A DNA stretch of 64,000 nt from Leptolyngbya sp. Cla-17 (GTDB taxonomy: Bacteria; Cyanobacteriota; Cyanobacteriia; Leptolyngbyales; Leptolyngbyaceae). A program made the position numbers and the translations under genes. The notes below the pieces were generated by a model. The model saw nothing but the letters and a program-made list of their open reading frames with translations, was not told where the DNA came from and searched no databases. This document shows, piece after piece, positions 10,901 through 18,885 of the stretch. Position 1 is the first letter of the stretch. Every line of letters begins with the position of its first letter. The stretch is from the NCBI RefSeq assembly GCF_016807185.1, contig NZ_JAEVYN010000006.1:30057-94056 (forward strand), given 5' to 3'.

Positions 10901-13900
10901 ATGCCGTGGCAGTGACGGTGATGACGGTGGTGCCTGCTTCACTGCCTGCGGTGCTGGTGACGGAAAGGTTAACTACCGGAAAATCATTGTCGGTAATTGC
11001 CGCAGTGACCGAAGCAATCGTGGGGATGTTGTTGTAGTTGGGGTCAAGGCTGGTGGTGGTGTGGGTGATGATGCCGGAATGATTGCCTTCGACGATAGTG
11101 TCATCGAGTGCCGTGACGGTGATGGTTTGAGCCGTATTCCAGTTGGCACTGGTGAAGGTGAGGGTGTTGGTATTGGTACTGGTTTGACTGCCGGGGTTTA
11201 GGGTCAGAACGACATCACTGGTGGGCTGGGAGGTGAGGACGACGGTGTAGGTGTCGATCGCACCCCCTTCAGTCACTGCGGTATTGCCCGCACTTTGGAT
11301 AATGCTGACTCCGGCAGTGTCGTTGTCGGTGATCGCAATCGCTTGAGTGGTAGTACTACCCAGGACAATGCCAGTAGAAGGATTGCTAAGAGTCAACGTA
11401 GCGGTTTCTGTTCCTTCCGCTATGGCATCATTCACAACGGTGAAGGTGACAGACCCTGTGGTTTGCCCGGTGGGAATAGTGATAGTGGAGTTGCTGAGGG
11501 TGTAGTCACCTGTGGTGATGCCTGTACCGGAAACACCGAGGCTGACGGTTTGGGCGCTAGAAACGGCACTCGATGCGATGGCAGTGACGGTAATGAGGGT
11601 GGTGCCTGCTTCCGTGCCAGCGGTGGTGCTAACGGAGAGGTTGACCGTGGGCGCATCGGCAATGGTGAGGCTGGCAGTGGGGGCATTGTTCAGCAGCACC
11701 GAGACGTTGCCGGAGCTAAAGTTCGCTGCGGCAATATCCGCTTTGCCATCATTGTTAAAGTCTGCAATCGCCACGGAAAAGGGATTTGCCCCGACGGCGA
11801 CGTTGGTGGTGCCCGTGAAGCCGCCCAGTCCATCGCCCAGGCGGATCGAAACCGTGCTGGAGCTATCGTTTGCGGCGGCAAAATCTGCTTTGCCATCGCC
11901 ATTGAAGTCACCGATCGCCACAGACCAGGGACTTGACCCAACCACGACGTTGGTGGTGCCCGTGAAGCCGCCCAGTCCATCACCCAGGCGGATCGAGACA
12001 TTGCCATTGCCATTGTTTGCGGTGGCAAAATCCGCCTTGCCATCGCCATTAAAGTCGCCGATCGCCACAGAAATGGGAGCTGACCCGACCGCGACGTTGG
12101 TGGTGCCCGTGAAGTTGCCCAGTCCATCGCCTAAGCGGATCGAAACATCGTTGGAGTTAATGTTGGCGGCGGCAAAATCTGCCTTGCCATCGCCATTGAA
12201 ATCACCGATCGCCACGGAAAAGGGAAATGACCCAACCGCAACGTTGGTGGTGCCCGTGAAGCCGCCCAGCCCATCGCCCAAGCGGATCGAAACTGTGTTG
12301 GAGTTACCGTTTGCGGCGGCAAAATCTGCCCTGCCATCGCCATTGAAGTCGCCGATCGCCACAGAAGTGGGATTTGTCCCAACCGCGACGTTGGTGGTGC
12401 CCGTGAAGCCGCCCAGTCCATCGTTTAGGCGGATCGAAACCGTGTTGGAGTTATAGTTTGCGGCGGCAAAATCTGCCCTGCCATCGCCATTGAAGTCGCC
12501 GATCGCCACAGACTGGGGATTTGTCCCAACTGCGACGTTGGTGGTGCCCGTGAAGCCGCCCAGTCCATTGCCTAGGCGGATGGAAACCGTGTTGGAGTTA
12601 GCGTTTGCGGCGGCAAAATCTGCCTTGCCATCGCCATTGAAGTCAGCGATCGCCACGGAATAGGGACTTGTCCCGACCGCGACGGGAGTGGCAGCAGTAA
12701 ACGGGGTGGTGGAATTGTAGCCTGTGGTGTAGCCACTACCCGCTGCCAGATTGAGCTTCACCGTTTCGTTGGGGTCGGCGATGCCATCGTTGACGGCGTT
12801 GACTAGGAGGGTGGCAGTGGTTTGTCCGGCGGCAATGGTGAAACTGCTGCCTGCGACGGCAGTGATGTTGGTGCCTGCGGCGATGGTGTAGTCGGCGGGG
12901 TTGGTGGCGGTGCTGCCCGTGAGGGTGTAGTTGATGGTTAAGCCGCCCGTCGGAGCAGGGGCATTGAGGGTGACGGTGTAGGTGCCCTGAGTGCTGCCTT
13001 CAGCGGGGTTGATGCCAGCCGAAAGGGTAACGATGGGAAAGTCGTTATCCGTAATGGTGATGGGTTGGCTGGTGGTGCTGCCCAGGGTGATGCCAGCAGA
13101 AAGGTTACTCATCGTGAGAGTAGCGGTTTCGGTGCCCTCGATCAAGGTGTCATCTTTGACGGTGAAGGTGACAGACCCTGTGGTTTGTCCATTGAGAATG
13201 GTGATGGTGGAGTTGCTGAGGGTATAGTCGCCTGTGGTGATACCTGTGCCGGAAACGCCGAGGCTGAGGGTTTGGTTACCCACAACTGCACTAGTAGCGG
13301 TAGCAGTGACGGTAATGACGGTGGTGCCTGCTTCACTGCCAGCGGTGGTGTTGACGGAGAGGTTGACCGTGGGCGCATCAACAATGGTAAGGGTGGCGTT
13401 GGGCTGAGTGTTCAGCAGCACCGAGACGTTGCCGGAGCCAAAGTTTGCAGCGGCAATATCTGCCTTGCCATCACCATTGAAGTCTGCAATCGCCACGGAA
13501 TAGGGATTTGTCCCGACCGCGACGTTGGTCGTGCCCGTGAAACCGCCCAGTCCATCGCCCAAGCGGATCGAAACACTGTTGGAGCCACCGTTTGCAGTGG
13601 CAAGGTCTAGCTTGCCATCGCCATTGAAGTCTGCAATCGCCACAGAAGTGGGCAATGACCCAACCGCGACATTGGTGGTGCCCGCGAAGCCGCCCAACCC
13701 ATCGCCCAGGCGGATCGAAACACTGTTGGAGCCAGCGTTTGCGGTGGCAAAGTCTGCCTTACCATCGCCATTGAAGTCGCCGATCGCTACAGAATAGGGA
13801 TTTGACCCAACCGAGACGTTGGTCGTCCCCGTGAAGCCGCCCAGCCCATCGCCTAAGCGGATCGAAACCGTGCCACCGTTATAGTTTGCGGCGGCAAAGT

Positions 13901-15359
13901 CTGCCTTACCATCGCCATTGAAGTCGCCGATCGCCACGGAACGGGGATTTCCAACCGCGACATTGGTGGTGCCCGCGAAGCCGCCCAGTCCATCGCCCAG
14001 GCGGATCGAAACACTGTTGGAGCCATAGTTGGCGGTGGCAAAGTCTGCCTTACCATCGCCATTAAAGTCGCCGATCGCTACAGGATAGGGATTTGACCCA
14101 ACCGCGACAGTGGTGGTGCCCGTGAAGCCGCCCAGTCCATCGCCCAGGCGGATCGAAACCGTGTTGGAGCTATAGTTTGCGGCGGCAAAATCTGCCTTGC
14201 CATCGCCATTGAAGTCGCCGATCGCCACGGAATAGGGACCGAACCCGACCGCGACATTGGTGGTGCCGCTGAAGCCGCCCAGTCCATCGCCCAAGCGGAT
14301 CGAAACATTGTTGGAGCCATAGTTGGCGGTGGCAACGTCTGCCTTGCCATCGCCATTGAAGTCGCCGATCGCCACAGCCCAGGGCTGTGTCCCGACCAAG
14401 ATGGGAGTTGTAGCAGTAAAGGGGGTTGTGGAATTGTAGCCCGTGGTGTAACCACTCCCTGCTGCCAGGTTAAGCTTGACCGTTTCGTTGGGGTCAGCAA
14501 TGCCATCGTTGACGGCGTTGACCAGGAGAGTGGCGCTGGTTTGTCCGGCGGCGATGGTGAAACTTGTGCCTGCGACCGCGGTGATGTTGGGGCCTGCGGA
14601 TAATGTGTAGTCAGCGGGGTTGGTGGCGGTGCTGCCCGTGAGGGTGTAGTTGATGGTTAAACCGCCCGTCGGGGCAGGGGTATCGAGGGTGACGGTGTAG
14701 GTGCCCTGGGTGCTGCCTTCAGCGGGGTTGGTGCCAGCCGCAAGGTTGACAGTGAAGAGTCTAGTCAATGAGAAATCGTCAATGGCTAAGCCATCGTCTT
14801 GACCAGTGGCATTGAAGTCTTGCCAGCGAAACCAGAAGGTGGCTTCGGCTGGAATATTTAGACCCGAAAGCGTTGTGGTGATAGCCGTCCGGTTGGCGCT
14901 AGCATTGCCATCTTTTGCACCTACAGTCCCTGTCGTAACAGGCGCAGTGAAATCTAGCGTATCAACATTTGTCCAGGTGCCATTGGACAAAGACGATGCA
15001 TTCAAGCTGTATTGAAAATCCAGGCGATCCGTTCGACCTGTTGCACCTAAACGCCATTGTTCCCCGGTATAGCTGACTTGAAGTGCAGTGATTGGGCTAC
15101 CAGTATTATTGGTAAAGCTTGCACCAAATGAGGGAATCAGTCCAGCCTGTAAAACGCCTAATGCTCGGTCTGTATTGCCCGTAGCCCCATAGCTATAGGT
15201 ATTACCCGCGATATTGTTACCCGTGTCAGCCCCGTAGGTAGTATTGGCTCCTGTTCCAGACTCTAAAATGACCCAATCTGTCGGAAGGGTGCTGCTGTTT
15301 CCTGTGGCTGCCAGGGCATCGAAGTTTTGGATGTAAGAGCCAGTGAAGATAACGGGCAT
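1920..15359 (-). CDS. giant (4479 aa) Calx-beta / FG-GAP repeat surface or secreted protein
   Basis: An uninterrupted 4479-residue repeat protein, probably an extracellular adhesin or matrix protein. Order: an N-terminal ~200-residue jelly-roll-like domain; 'NPAEGSTQGTY' Calx-beta domains; five blocks of exactly seven FG-GAP repeats (motif DFNGDGKADF, ~50 residues each); 'VNLSV.STAGSEAGTT' Calx-beta domains between blocks; five related 'QSGG.T.VTEGG' repeats (one early, four near the end); a cadherin-like domain (DPDGGTFTYSL to VNDLNDAP); a ~130-residue domain rich in DASSRLYFRP-type motifs; and five near-identical C-terminal repeats (DFTQDGKTDILWRNS). FG-GAP loops have the D-x-[DN]-x-D-G calcium-binding pattern. 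No classical signal peptide and no GGxGxD RTX nonapeptides are visible, so the export route is unclear. A GGAG lies about 9 bases before the ATG. It is divergent from the 16402 barrel protein. Confidence 0.9.
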   Translation of the reverse strand: MPVIFTGSYIQNFDALAATGNSSTLPTDWVILESGTGANTTYGADTGNNIAGNTYSYGATGNTDRALGVLQAGLIPSFGASFTNNTGSPITALQVSYTGEQWRLGATGRTDRLDFQYSLNASSLSNGTWTNVDTLDFTAPVTTGTVGAKDGNASANRTAITTTLSGLNIPAEATFWFRWQDFNATGQDDGLAIDDFSLTRLFTVNLAAGTNPAEGSTQGTYTVTLDTPAPTGGLTINYTLTGSTATNPADYTLSAGPNITAVAGTSFTIAAGQTSATLLVNAVNDGIADPNETVKLNLAAGSGYTTGYNSTTPFTATTPILVGTQPWAVAIGDFNGDGKADVATANYGSNNVSIRLGDGLGGFSGTTNVAVGFGPYSVAIGDFNGDGKADFAAANYSSNTVSIRLGDGLGGFTGTTTVAVGSNPYPVAIGDFNGDGKADFATANYGSNSVSIRLGDGLGGFAGTTNVAVGNPRSVAIGDFNGDGKADFAAANYNGGTVSIRLGDGLGGFTGTTNVSVGSNPYSVAIGDFNGDGKADFATANAGSNSVSIRLGDGLGGFAGTTNVAVGSLPTSVAIADFNGDGKLDLATANGGSNSVSIRLGDGLGGFTGTTNVAVGTNPYSVAIADFNGDGKADIAAANFGSGNVSVLLNTQPNATLTIVDAPTVNLSVNTTAGSEAGTTVITVTATATSAVVGNQTLSLGVSGTGITTGDYTLSNSTITILNGQTTGSVTFTVKDDTLIEGTETATLTMSNLSAGITLGSTTSQPITITDNDFPIVTLSAGINPAEGSTQGTYTVTLNAPAPTGGLTINYTLTGSTATNPADYTIAAGTNITAVAGSSFTIAAGQTTATLLVNAVNDGIADPNETVKLNLAAGSGYTTGYNSTTPFTAATPVAVGTSPYSVAIADFNGDGKADFAAANANSNTVSIRLGNGLGGFTGTTNVAVGTNPQSVAIGDFNGDGRADFAAANYNSNTVSIRLNDGLGGFTGTTNVAVGTNPTSVAIGDFNGDGRADFAAANGNSNTVSIRLGDGLGGFTGTTNVAVGSFPFSVAIGDFNGDGKADFAAANINSNDVSIRLGDGLGNFTGTTNVAVGSAPISVAIGDFNGDGKADFATANNGNGNVSIRLGDGLGGFTGTTNVVVGSSPWSVAIGDFNGDGKADFAAANDSSSTVSIRLGDGLGGFTGTTNVAVGANPFSVAIADFNNDGKADIAAANFSSGNVSVLLNNAPTASLTIADAPTVNLSVSTTAGTEAGTTLITVTAIASSAVSSAQTVSLGVSGTGITTGDYTLSNSTITIPTGQTTGSVTFTVVNDAIAEGTETATLTLSNPSTGIVLGSTTTQAIAITDNDTAGVSIIQSAGNTAVTEGGAIDTYTVVLTSQPTSDVVLTLNPGSQTSTNTNTLTFTSANWNTAQTITVTALDDTIVEGNHSGIITHTTTSLDPNYNNIPTIASVTAAITDNDFPVVNLSVTSTAGSEAGTTVITVTATASSAVTGNQTLSLGVSGTNITAGDYSLSNSTITILNGQTTGTATFTVKDDFIIEGSETATLTLSIPSTGITLGSTTTQNILIADNDFPIISLAAGTNPAEGSTQGTYTLTLNTPAPTGGLTINYTLIGSTATTPADYTLEAGTNITGVTGSSFTIAAGQTSATLLVNAINDGIADPNETVKLNLAAGSGYTTGYNSTTPFTAATPVAIGTQPYSVAIADFNGDGKADFATANLNSNSVSIRLGDGLGGFTSTTNVPVGSGPLSVAIADFNGDGKADFATANSDSTVSIRLGNGSGGFTGTTTVPVGLNPRSVAIGDFNGDGKADFATANFNASTVSIRLGDGLGGFTGTTDVAVGSNPYSVAIADFNGDGKADFAAANYFSNNVSIRLGNGLGGFTGTTNVAVGPRPYSVAIGDFNGDGKADFAATSTNSSTVSIRLGDGLGNFTGTTDVAVGSNPQSVAIGDFNGDGKADFATANTNSNSVSIGLGNGLGGFTGTTDVAVGSGPWSVAIGDFNGDGKADIAAGSANSGNVSVLLNNAPTATLTIADAPTVNLSVNSTTGSEAGTTLITVTATASSAVVGAQTLNLGVSGTGITAGDYSLSSPTITIADGQTTGTVTFTVVDDALIEGTETATLTLSSPSSGITLGGTTTQAITITDNDFPAVNLSVNSTAGSEAGTTLITVTATASSAVVGAQILNLGVSGTGITAGDYSLSSPTITIADGQTTGTATFTVVDDVLVEGTEIATLTLSNPSSGIVLGSTTTQAITITDNDFPAVNLSVNSTAGSEAGTTLITVTATASSAVVGNQTLNLGVSGTGITAGDYSLSNTTITIADGQTTGTATFTVVNDVLIEGTETATLTISSPSSGIFLGSTPSRTITLIDNDFLPIVNLTAGINPVEGSTQGTYTVTLNTPAPTGGLTINYTLTGSTATNPADYTLAAGTNITAVAGTSFTIAAGQTSATLLVNAVNDGIADPNETVKLNLAAGSGYTTSYNSTTPFTAATPVAVSNPSFVAIGDFNGDGKADFAVANINSGDVSIRLGDGLGGFTVSPNVTVGSAPRSVAIGDFNGDGKADFAVANINSGDVSIRLGDGLGGFTGTTNVAVGTNPYSVAIGDFNGDGKADFAAANLGSNSVSIYLGGGAGNFTARPEVAVGVRPHSVAIGDFNGDGKADFAVANINSGDVSIRLGDGLGGFTGTTNVAVGTQPHFVAIGDFNGDGKADFAAANYGSGTVSIRLGDGLGGFTVSPDVAVGTGSISVAIGDFNGDGKADFAAVNDSSGTVSIRLGDGLGGFTGTTNVAVGTSPYSVAISDFNGDGKADFAAANLGSGTVSVLLNNAPTATLTIADAPTVNLSVNSTAGSEAGTTVITVTATASSAVVGAQTLNLGVSGTGITAGDYSLSSPTITIANGQTTGAVTFTVKDDVLIEGSETATLTMSNPSAGITLGTTTSQAITITDNDFPIVNLTAGINPVEGSTQGTYTVTLNTPAPTGGLTINYTLTGSTATTPADYTLAAGTNITAVVGSSFTIAAGQTTATLLVNAINDGIADPNETVKLNLAAGSGYTTSYSSTTPFTATTPVAVGPTPTSVAIGDFNGDGKADFATANYGSGTVSVLLNNGTGGFSTATDFAVGSFPFSVAIGDFNGDGRADIATANYGSGTVSVLLGNGTGGFGTATPFTVGTNPYSVAIGDFNGDGRADIAAANVTSNTVSVLLNNGIGGFGTATDFTVGPNPISVAIGDFNGDGRADIATASGSNSVSVLLNNGTGGFGPATDFTVGSNPISVAIGDFNGDGKLDLAAANKSSGTVSVLLGNGTGGFGPATDFTVGTNPYSVAIGDFNGDGKLDFAAANHGSNDVSIRLGDGTGGFTGTTTVAVGSFPYSVAIGDFNGDGKADIAAANSNSGTASVLLNNAPTATLTIVDAPTVNLSVSNTAGSEAGTTVITVTATASSAVSGDQTLNLGVSGIGITAGDYTLNSPITILNGQTTGSVTFTVVNDAIAEGTETATLTISTPSAGIVLGSTTTQAINITDNDTAGVSIIQSGGTTAVTEGGVTDSYTVVLTSQPTADVVVTLNPGSQTTTSATTLTFTAANWNVAQTVTVTAVNDLIAEGNHTDTITHTASSTDPNYNTPILTIAPVPVTLTDNDNAGVTITQSGGTTTVTEGGATDTYTVVLTSQPTANVTITLGNGSQTSTDLTTLTFTTANWNVAQTVTVTAVNDAVAEGPHNGSITHTASSTDTKYNGITIGDVSAAITDNDNAGVTITQSGGTTTVTEGGATDSYTVVLTSQPTANVTINLNPGSQTTTSATTLTFTAANWNVAQTVTVTAVNDNVAEGNHTDTISHSATSTDPNYNIINGGSFIATITDNDTAGVSIIQSGGTTAVTEGGITDTYTVVLTSQPTANVTINLNPGSQTTTSATTLTFTAANWNVAQAVTVTAVDDVLTEGIHSGTITHTSTSTDANYNGITIAPVTAAITDNENPPTDLTLSVTTVNENVAANTIIGSFKTADPDGGTFTYSLIPGIGSTNNSAFTITGDQLQIINSPDFETQPSYSILVRTTDLSGLSYDEQISIIVNDLNDAPILNDTVVTLNSIRFNAPLPIDTVGTSISQLVDFLGGSGQNNIIDPDAGALAGIAITQAETSNGTWFYSTNNGTDWTTLGEVSNANARLLSNDASSRLYFRPNTGYTGTLANAITYRAWDQTSGTNGATADTTTSGTPSAFSVQFDTASLQVDRTDTTDFTQDGKTDILWRNSINGLNVVWEMDGTAYKKSTFLTDVEVPVSTGWNAVATGDFTQDGKTDILWRNSINGLNVVWEMDGTAYKKSTFLTEVEVPASSGWEVVGAGDFTQDGKTDILWRNSINGLNVVWEMDGTAYKKSTFLSEVEVPVSTGWEVVGAGDFTQDGKTDILWRNSINGLNVVWEMDGTAYKKSTFLSEVEVPASSGWKIAGVGDFTQDGKTDILWHNSLDGSISVWGMNGTTLNNFFSVGTVPLSSGWNIV
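1924..2705 (-). repeat. five near-identical ~171-bp tandem repeats at the 3' end of the giant gene
   Basis: Each unit encodes ~57 residues with DFTQDGKTDILWRNS and VVWEMDGTAYKKSTFL. Copies are nearly identical at nucleotide level; the last is diverged (DILWHNSLDGSISVWGM). This is an FG-GAP/VCBS-like motif of another type than the long arrays, and prone to copy-number change by recombination. Confidence 0.85.
5185..14395 (-). repeat. 35 FG-GAP repeats (~150 bp) in five blocks of seven
   Basis: Blocks lie at about 5185-6165, 6900-7890, 9290-10285, 11690-12680 and 13410-14395. Each block has seven units containing SVAIGDFNGDGKADF...VSIRLGDG. Each is preceded by the body of a Calx-beta domain ending GSGYTTGYNST and followed by its probable last strand, ATLTIADA. 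Seven units suit one closed seven-bladed propeller of the integrin-alpha type. Confidence 0.85.
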
Positions 15360-16401
15360 GAATGGACGCTCCAGGGATTGGGGTGGTTAGGCGGGGCAGG
15401 AAAGTAAGCGCAGTGAGATTTTTAGACAGGATAAAGCAATCGTGTATCATCGAATACCTTAACCGTGAGTTCTCAGTGGTATCCGAATATCCTGGTGACG
15501 CTTATGAAAAAGATATTTTATGGAAGATATGCTGTATGAAAGCCTTGCCGAGCCTATGACAATCAAACATTTCAGATTTTTTTGGATAGGTTTTAACGTT
15601 TCAGAGCTACTTTTTTGTATTCTTTCACAGAAAAGAAGTATCCAATGCTACTGAAACTACCCGGATTCCTAACGACAAGAAAACCAAAATCCCGTGAATT
15701 TATAGGTGTAAATTGTTTGAATGTATGCTCGCCCTACTTAAAATCACTAGACATTCGAGTTCTTGAAGAACTTGAATGTCTAGTGAAACCTGGAAGTTTA
15801 AGAGTATGGCTGTTCTGATAAAACCGCTAAGATTGTAAAGTTACCTGACGGAATTGCTTTAGGTAAGAAGGTTGGATCGGAGCGATCGCGCAAGCGCTGA
15901 CGTGTCAGCTCGCGGTTCAGCGGTTTTGATTCCGCTGTAGATGGCGTAAAGGTAGCGAAGATACCGTTGGCGAAGTGAGAGACCTCAAGGGTTTATTTGG
16001 TCAGCGGTTGAAGCGGCTTTGAGGGAATAGGGATTGATGGATAATGGTGATACGGCAGCATAGAACTATGCCTCTCTACAATGAACAAGCTCCAGATAAT
16101 GGGGCTTTTCTGAAGCTTATTTGGTTAGGGCGATCATCACCTCTGCGACGAAACCAAAGGGTGTATCCCCTACGTTGAACCCAACAGGATCACCCTTTCT
16201 TCCGACTCTATTCTCAGTCTTTTCATCGAAGCGCTGCTGCAAGCGATGACTGCACAAAGTGTCTTCAGGACACGCAGTGGTTTCACAGCGACCATTATGT
16301 GTTCTGATTAAGCCTTAGGTGAATGCTCTGATGTCTTGCTGCTTAAAGAACAAGCAAGATACCCCCAATCCCCTTGAGCCTCTCTCAAATACAGAAGGAA
16401 C
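15360..16401. other. 1-kb divergent intergenic region between two surface-protein genes
   Basis: No supported gene. It must hold the promoters of both divergent genes. Visible structures are the 43-bp near-perfect palindrome at 15744-15786 and a small perfect dyad GCTGACGTGTCAGC at 15896-15909. Short ORFs here have no recognisable motifs. Confidence 0.5.
15744..15786. repeat. 43-bp near-perfect palindrome
   Basis: Arms TCACTAGACATTC and GAATGTCTAGTGA, continued by AGTTCTT/AAGAACT, form an ~21-bp hairpin with a single mismatch (a G-U pair as RNA) and one central base. There is no T-tract, so it may be a protein-binding or recombination structure rather than a simple terminator. Confidence 0.6.
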
Positions 16402-18705
16402 GTGGTCGTGAGGAAATTACTGAACTACTATTCACCGGGTTTGACCCTTTTAGGGCTGATCGCTGGAACCGCCCTGAGCTTCATGCCATCGCTAACGAGT
16501 CAGGCGGTAGAAGCGCCCAGCCTCTCACCCGCGACAGCTCATGCTCTCGATGCGCCTCGTACCCTGAAAGAAGCCAAGATTTCCACGGCTGAGATTCTGG
16601 GTCAAGCGCCTGAAACACCTGCCGTTCCTGCCCCCTCTACTCCTGCGACTCCTGCAACCCCTACATCCTCTTACACTCCCATCCCGATTCGCGGTGGCGT
16701 TTCTTTCAACAGCGGTCCCGGGGTGGGCTACGAAAGCTCCTTCTTCGGACTCGAGGGCTTTGTCCCCCTAACCCAAACTCCTGGCAAAACCCTAACCTAT
16801 GCTCAAGGTCGCTTACTGCTCGATACCAATGGCGGCAATCCAGGGAGCAATTTTGCTCTGGGCTATCGAGATTTTGACCCCAGCAGCGGCAGAATTGTAG
16901 GCGGCTATGTGGGAGTGGACGTGCGCGACACGGGCAGAACCACCTTTAGCCAACTGGGTGCTGGAGTGGAAGTGGTGTTACCGGGTGTGGAGTTTCGCGT
17001 CAATGGCTACTTGCCCGTGGGAGATCGCCGCCGCGAAGTGGCCAGCCAGAGTTTCACCGATACTGCCAGCACCAGCACCAGTACCAGCACTAGCCTGAGT
17101 GGGGGCAGTGGCGTAACCGCACCGACCACTCTTCGCTTTCAGGGCAATAGCCTGCTGTTTGACTCGCCTACTGCCAGCACCTTAACCACCACCACCCGCA
17201 ACCAGACGACCCGCTTCACCCGCGCCCTCGATGAAGTGTCCCTTGCTGGCTTGGATGCCGAAGCCGGAGTGAAGCTGGCACAACTGAGTCCCGGCAGTGA
17301 CCTGCGCTCTTACCTGGGCTTGTATTACTACAGTGGCGAAGGCGTGAGCGGCTTTGTGGGTGTGCGCGGACGGTTGGCGCTGCGGGTGAATGACACCCTG
17401 ACGGCGGGTTTAGCCGTGCAGGGTGATCGCGAGTTTGGCACGACGGCGGTGGCGACGGTCAGCCTCCAGTTTCCCACCATCGGACGTAAAACGACGGGAC
17501 AACCTGCTGATAACTGGGCGCGAGTGGGCGATAGTGCGATCCGCAATCAAGCGGTGGCGGTGACAGAGCGGACCCGAACCAGCACCCGCACCGAAATCAC
17601 TCAAACCACTCAAACCGTGGGCAGTGGCAGTGGGGGCACTGTGATTGTGCAAAACCCGGCGACGGGACAGCCCTATGTGTTTCAACATGCGGTGTTAGGG
17701 GCAGCGGGTGGGAGTGGCACCTTTGAAAGTCCGTTTGGCACGGTGCTAGCAGCAATCACAGCGGCTCCTGGAGATGGCAATGGCATTGTCTATGTGCAGG
17801 CGGGCACCAATCCAGGGATTCCGGCGTTCACGATTCAGGATGGCGTGCAGGTGCTGTCGTCGGGAGTGGCGCAACCCCTGGCAACGGTGCAGGCGGGGAC
17901 GGTGCAATTGCCGCTGTCGGGGACTGGCACCCTACCACGAGTGGCGGGCACCGTGACGATGGGCAATAACACCACCCTGGGCGGGTTCAACATTACGGGC
18001 TTTGGTGGAGTGGGCGTTAGGGGGACAGACTTACGGAATGTGACGATTCAAGATAACGTCATCACTGCCGTGGGAAATAACCCTGGGATATTTTTGGATG
18101 GCAATCTGACCGGGGCTGTGACGCTTCGCCGCAACACGATTGGCACAGGTCTTAACATTGGTATGCTTCTGAGTCCCAATCAAGCCGTCGCCACGCCGCT
18201 AACGATTGATGTTTCCAACAACACGGTGCAAAACACGGCTGATGTTGGCATACGTGTGCAGGCTCAAGGAAACACTACTGCCACCGCCACCATTGCGAAC
18301 AATACCGTTACCAATACGACTGTCGTTGGAATTGATGCTAGTTCTCAGAGTAATTCTCCAGTCCGGGTGCAGATTGACAATAATCAGGTCAATAACGTCC
18401 AATTTGCGGGGATTGGAATCCGTGTGATATCTGCTACAGCGCAGATGTTTGCTTCGGTCACCAACAATCGCGTTGCTAACCTCAATGCATACGCACCCGG
18501 CAACCAGGTGGAATACCAAATTGTTTCACAAGGTACTGGAACGCTCTGTTCCCGGTTACTCAACAACACTGCCAGTCTCTCCGGGTACGAATTTCGGAAT
18601 GCTGGTAGCACTCTGCAACGAGAGCCATTGGTGGGCAACACCGGACCCGTGCAACCCGACATTGGCGTGATTACGCCTGTCGCTGCGGGTACTTGCGGGT
18701 TCTAA
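16402..18705 (+). CDS. outer-membrane surface protein, inverse-autotransporter-like barrel plus beta-helix
   Basis: The 767-residue protein starts with a Sec-type signal (basic RKLL, hydrophobic LTLLGLIAGTALSFM, about residues 1-38), then a Pro/Thr/Ala-rich linker. Residues ~90-200 resemble the intimin/invasin inverse autotransporter barrel: FALGYRDFDP, GGYVGVDVRDTG and the barrel hallmark FRVNGYLPVGDRR. A second strand-rich stretch (SYLGLYYYSGEGVSGFVGVRG) continues the barrel to about residue 360. From about residue 415 onward the sequence is a right-handed parallel beta-helix (repeated NNTVTNT/NNTI rungs, NosD/pectate-lyase style), probably the exposed passenger, ending in a Cys-containing cap. 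An AAGGA precedes two GTG candidates (16402, 16408); spacing favours 16408. Likely an adhesin; the family call is by motif only. Confidence 0.7.
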   Translation: MVVRKLLNYYSPGLTLLGLIAGTALSFMPSLTSQAVEAPSLSPATAHALDAPRTLKEAKISTAEILGQAPETPAVPAPSTPATPATPTSSYTPIPIRGGVSFNSGPGVGYESSFFGLEGFVPLTQTPGKTLTYAQGRLLLDTNGGNPGSNFALGYRDFDPSSGRIVGGYVGVDVRDTGRTTFSQLGAGVEVVLPGVEFRVNGYLPVGDRRREVASQSFTDTASTSTSTSTSLSGGSGVTAPTTLRFQGNSLLFDSPTASTLTTTTRNQTTRFTRALDEVSLAGLDAEAGVKLAQLSPGSDLRSYLGLYYYSGEGVSGFVGVRGRLALRVNDTLTAGLAVQGDREFGTTAVATVSLQFPTIGRKTTGQPADNWARVGDSAIRNQAVAVTERTRTSTRTEITQTTQTVGSGSGGTVIVQNPATGQPYVFQHAVLGAAGGSGTFESPFGTVLAAITAAPGDGNGIVYVQAGTNPGIPAFTIQDGVQVLSSGVAQPLATVQAGTVQLPLSGTGTLPRVAGTVTMGNNTTLGGFNITGFGGVGVRGTDLRNVTIQDNVITAVGNNPGIFLDGNLTGAVTLRRNTIGTGLNIGMLLSPNQAVATPLTIDVSNNTVQNTADVGIRVQAQGNTTATATIANNTVTNTTVVGIDASSQSNSPVRVQIDNNQVNNVQFAGIGIRVISATAQMFASVTNNRVANLNAYAPGNQVEYQIVSQGTGTLCSRLLNNTASLSGYEFRNAGSTLQREPLVGNTGPVQPDIGVITPVAAGTCGF

Positions 18706-18885
18706 ACCTAAACATCCTATCCACCCTAACCGGGCTGACGCAGTGGGTTTAAGATCGAAACGAGGACCTGCGAGAGGGGCATGAACTGCCAATATCGAAC
18801 GCAAGGGGGGGGTGCTCCCTCCACTGGTTTGATCGCACCCATCCTTTTTTCTCAACGGCGTCACTCCGACTTGATTGTCTTTTTC

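Noticed and set aside
5440..13800. Many plus-strand frames with repeated SALPSPLKSPIATE motifs
   Set aside because: They are the antisense reading of the FG-GAP repeat DNA, periodic at 150 bp like the real gene, so not proteins.
5185..14395. Regular repeats that could suggest a CRISPR array
   Set aside because: Units are ~150 bp, coding, and without unique spacers; they are FG-GAP protein repeats.
1920..15359. Possible RTX toxin/type I secretion substrate
   Set aside because: No GGxGxD nonapeptide repeats and no adjacent type I secretion genes; calcium-binding loops are FG-GAP type.
15615..15818. 67-codon ORF between the surface-protein genes
   Set aside because: It overlaps the 43-bp palindrome, has no recognisable motif and no ribosome binding site.
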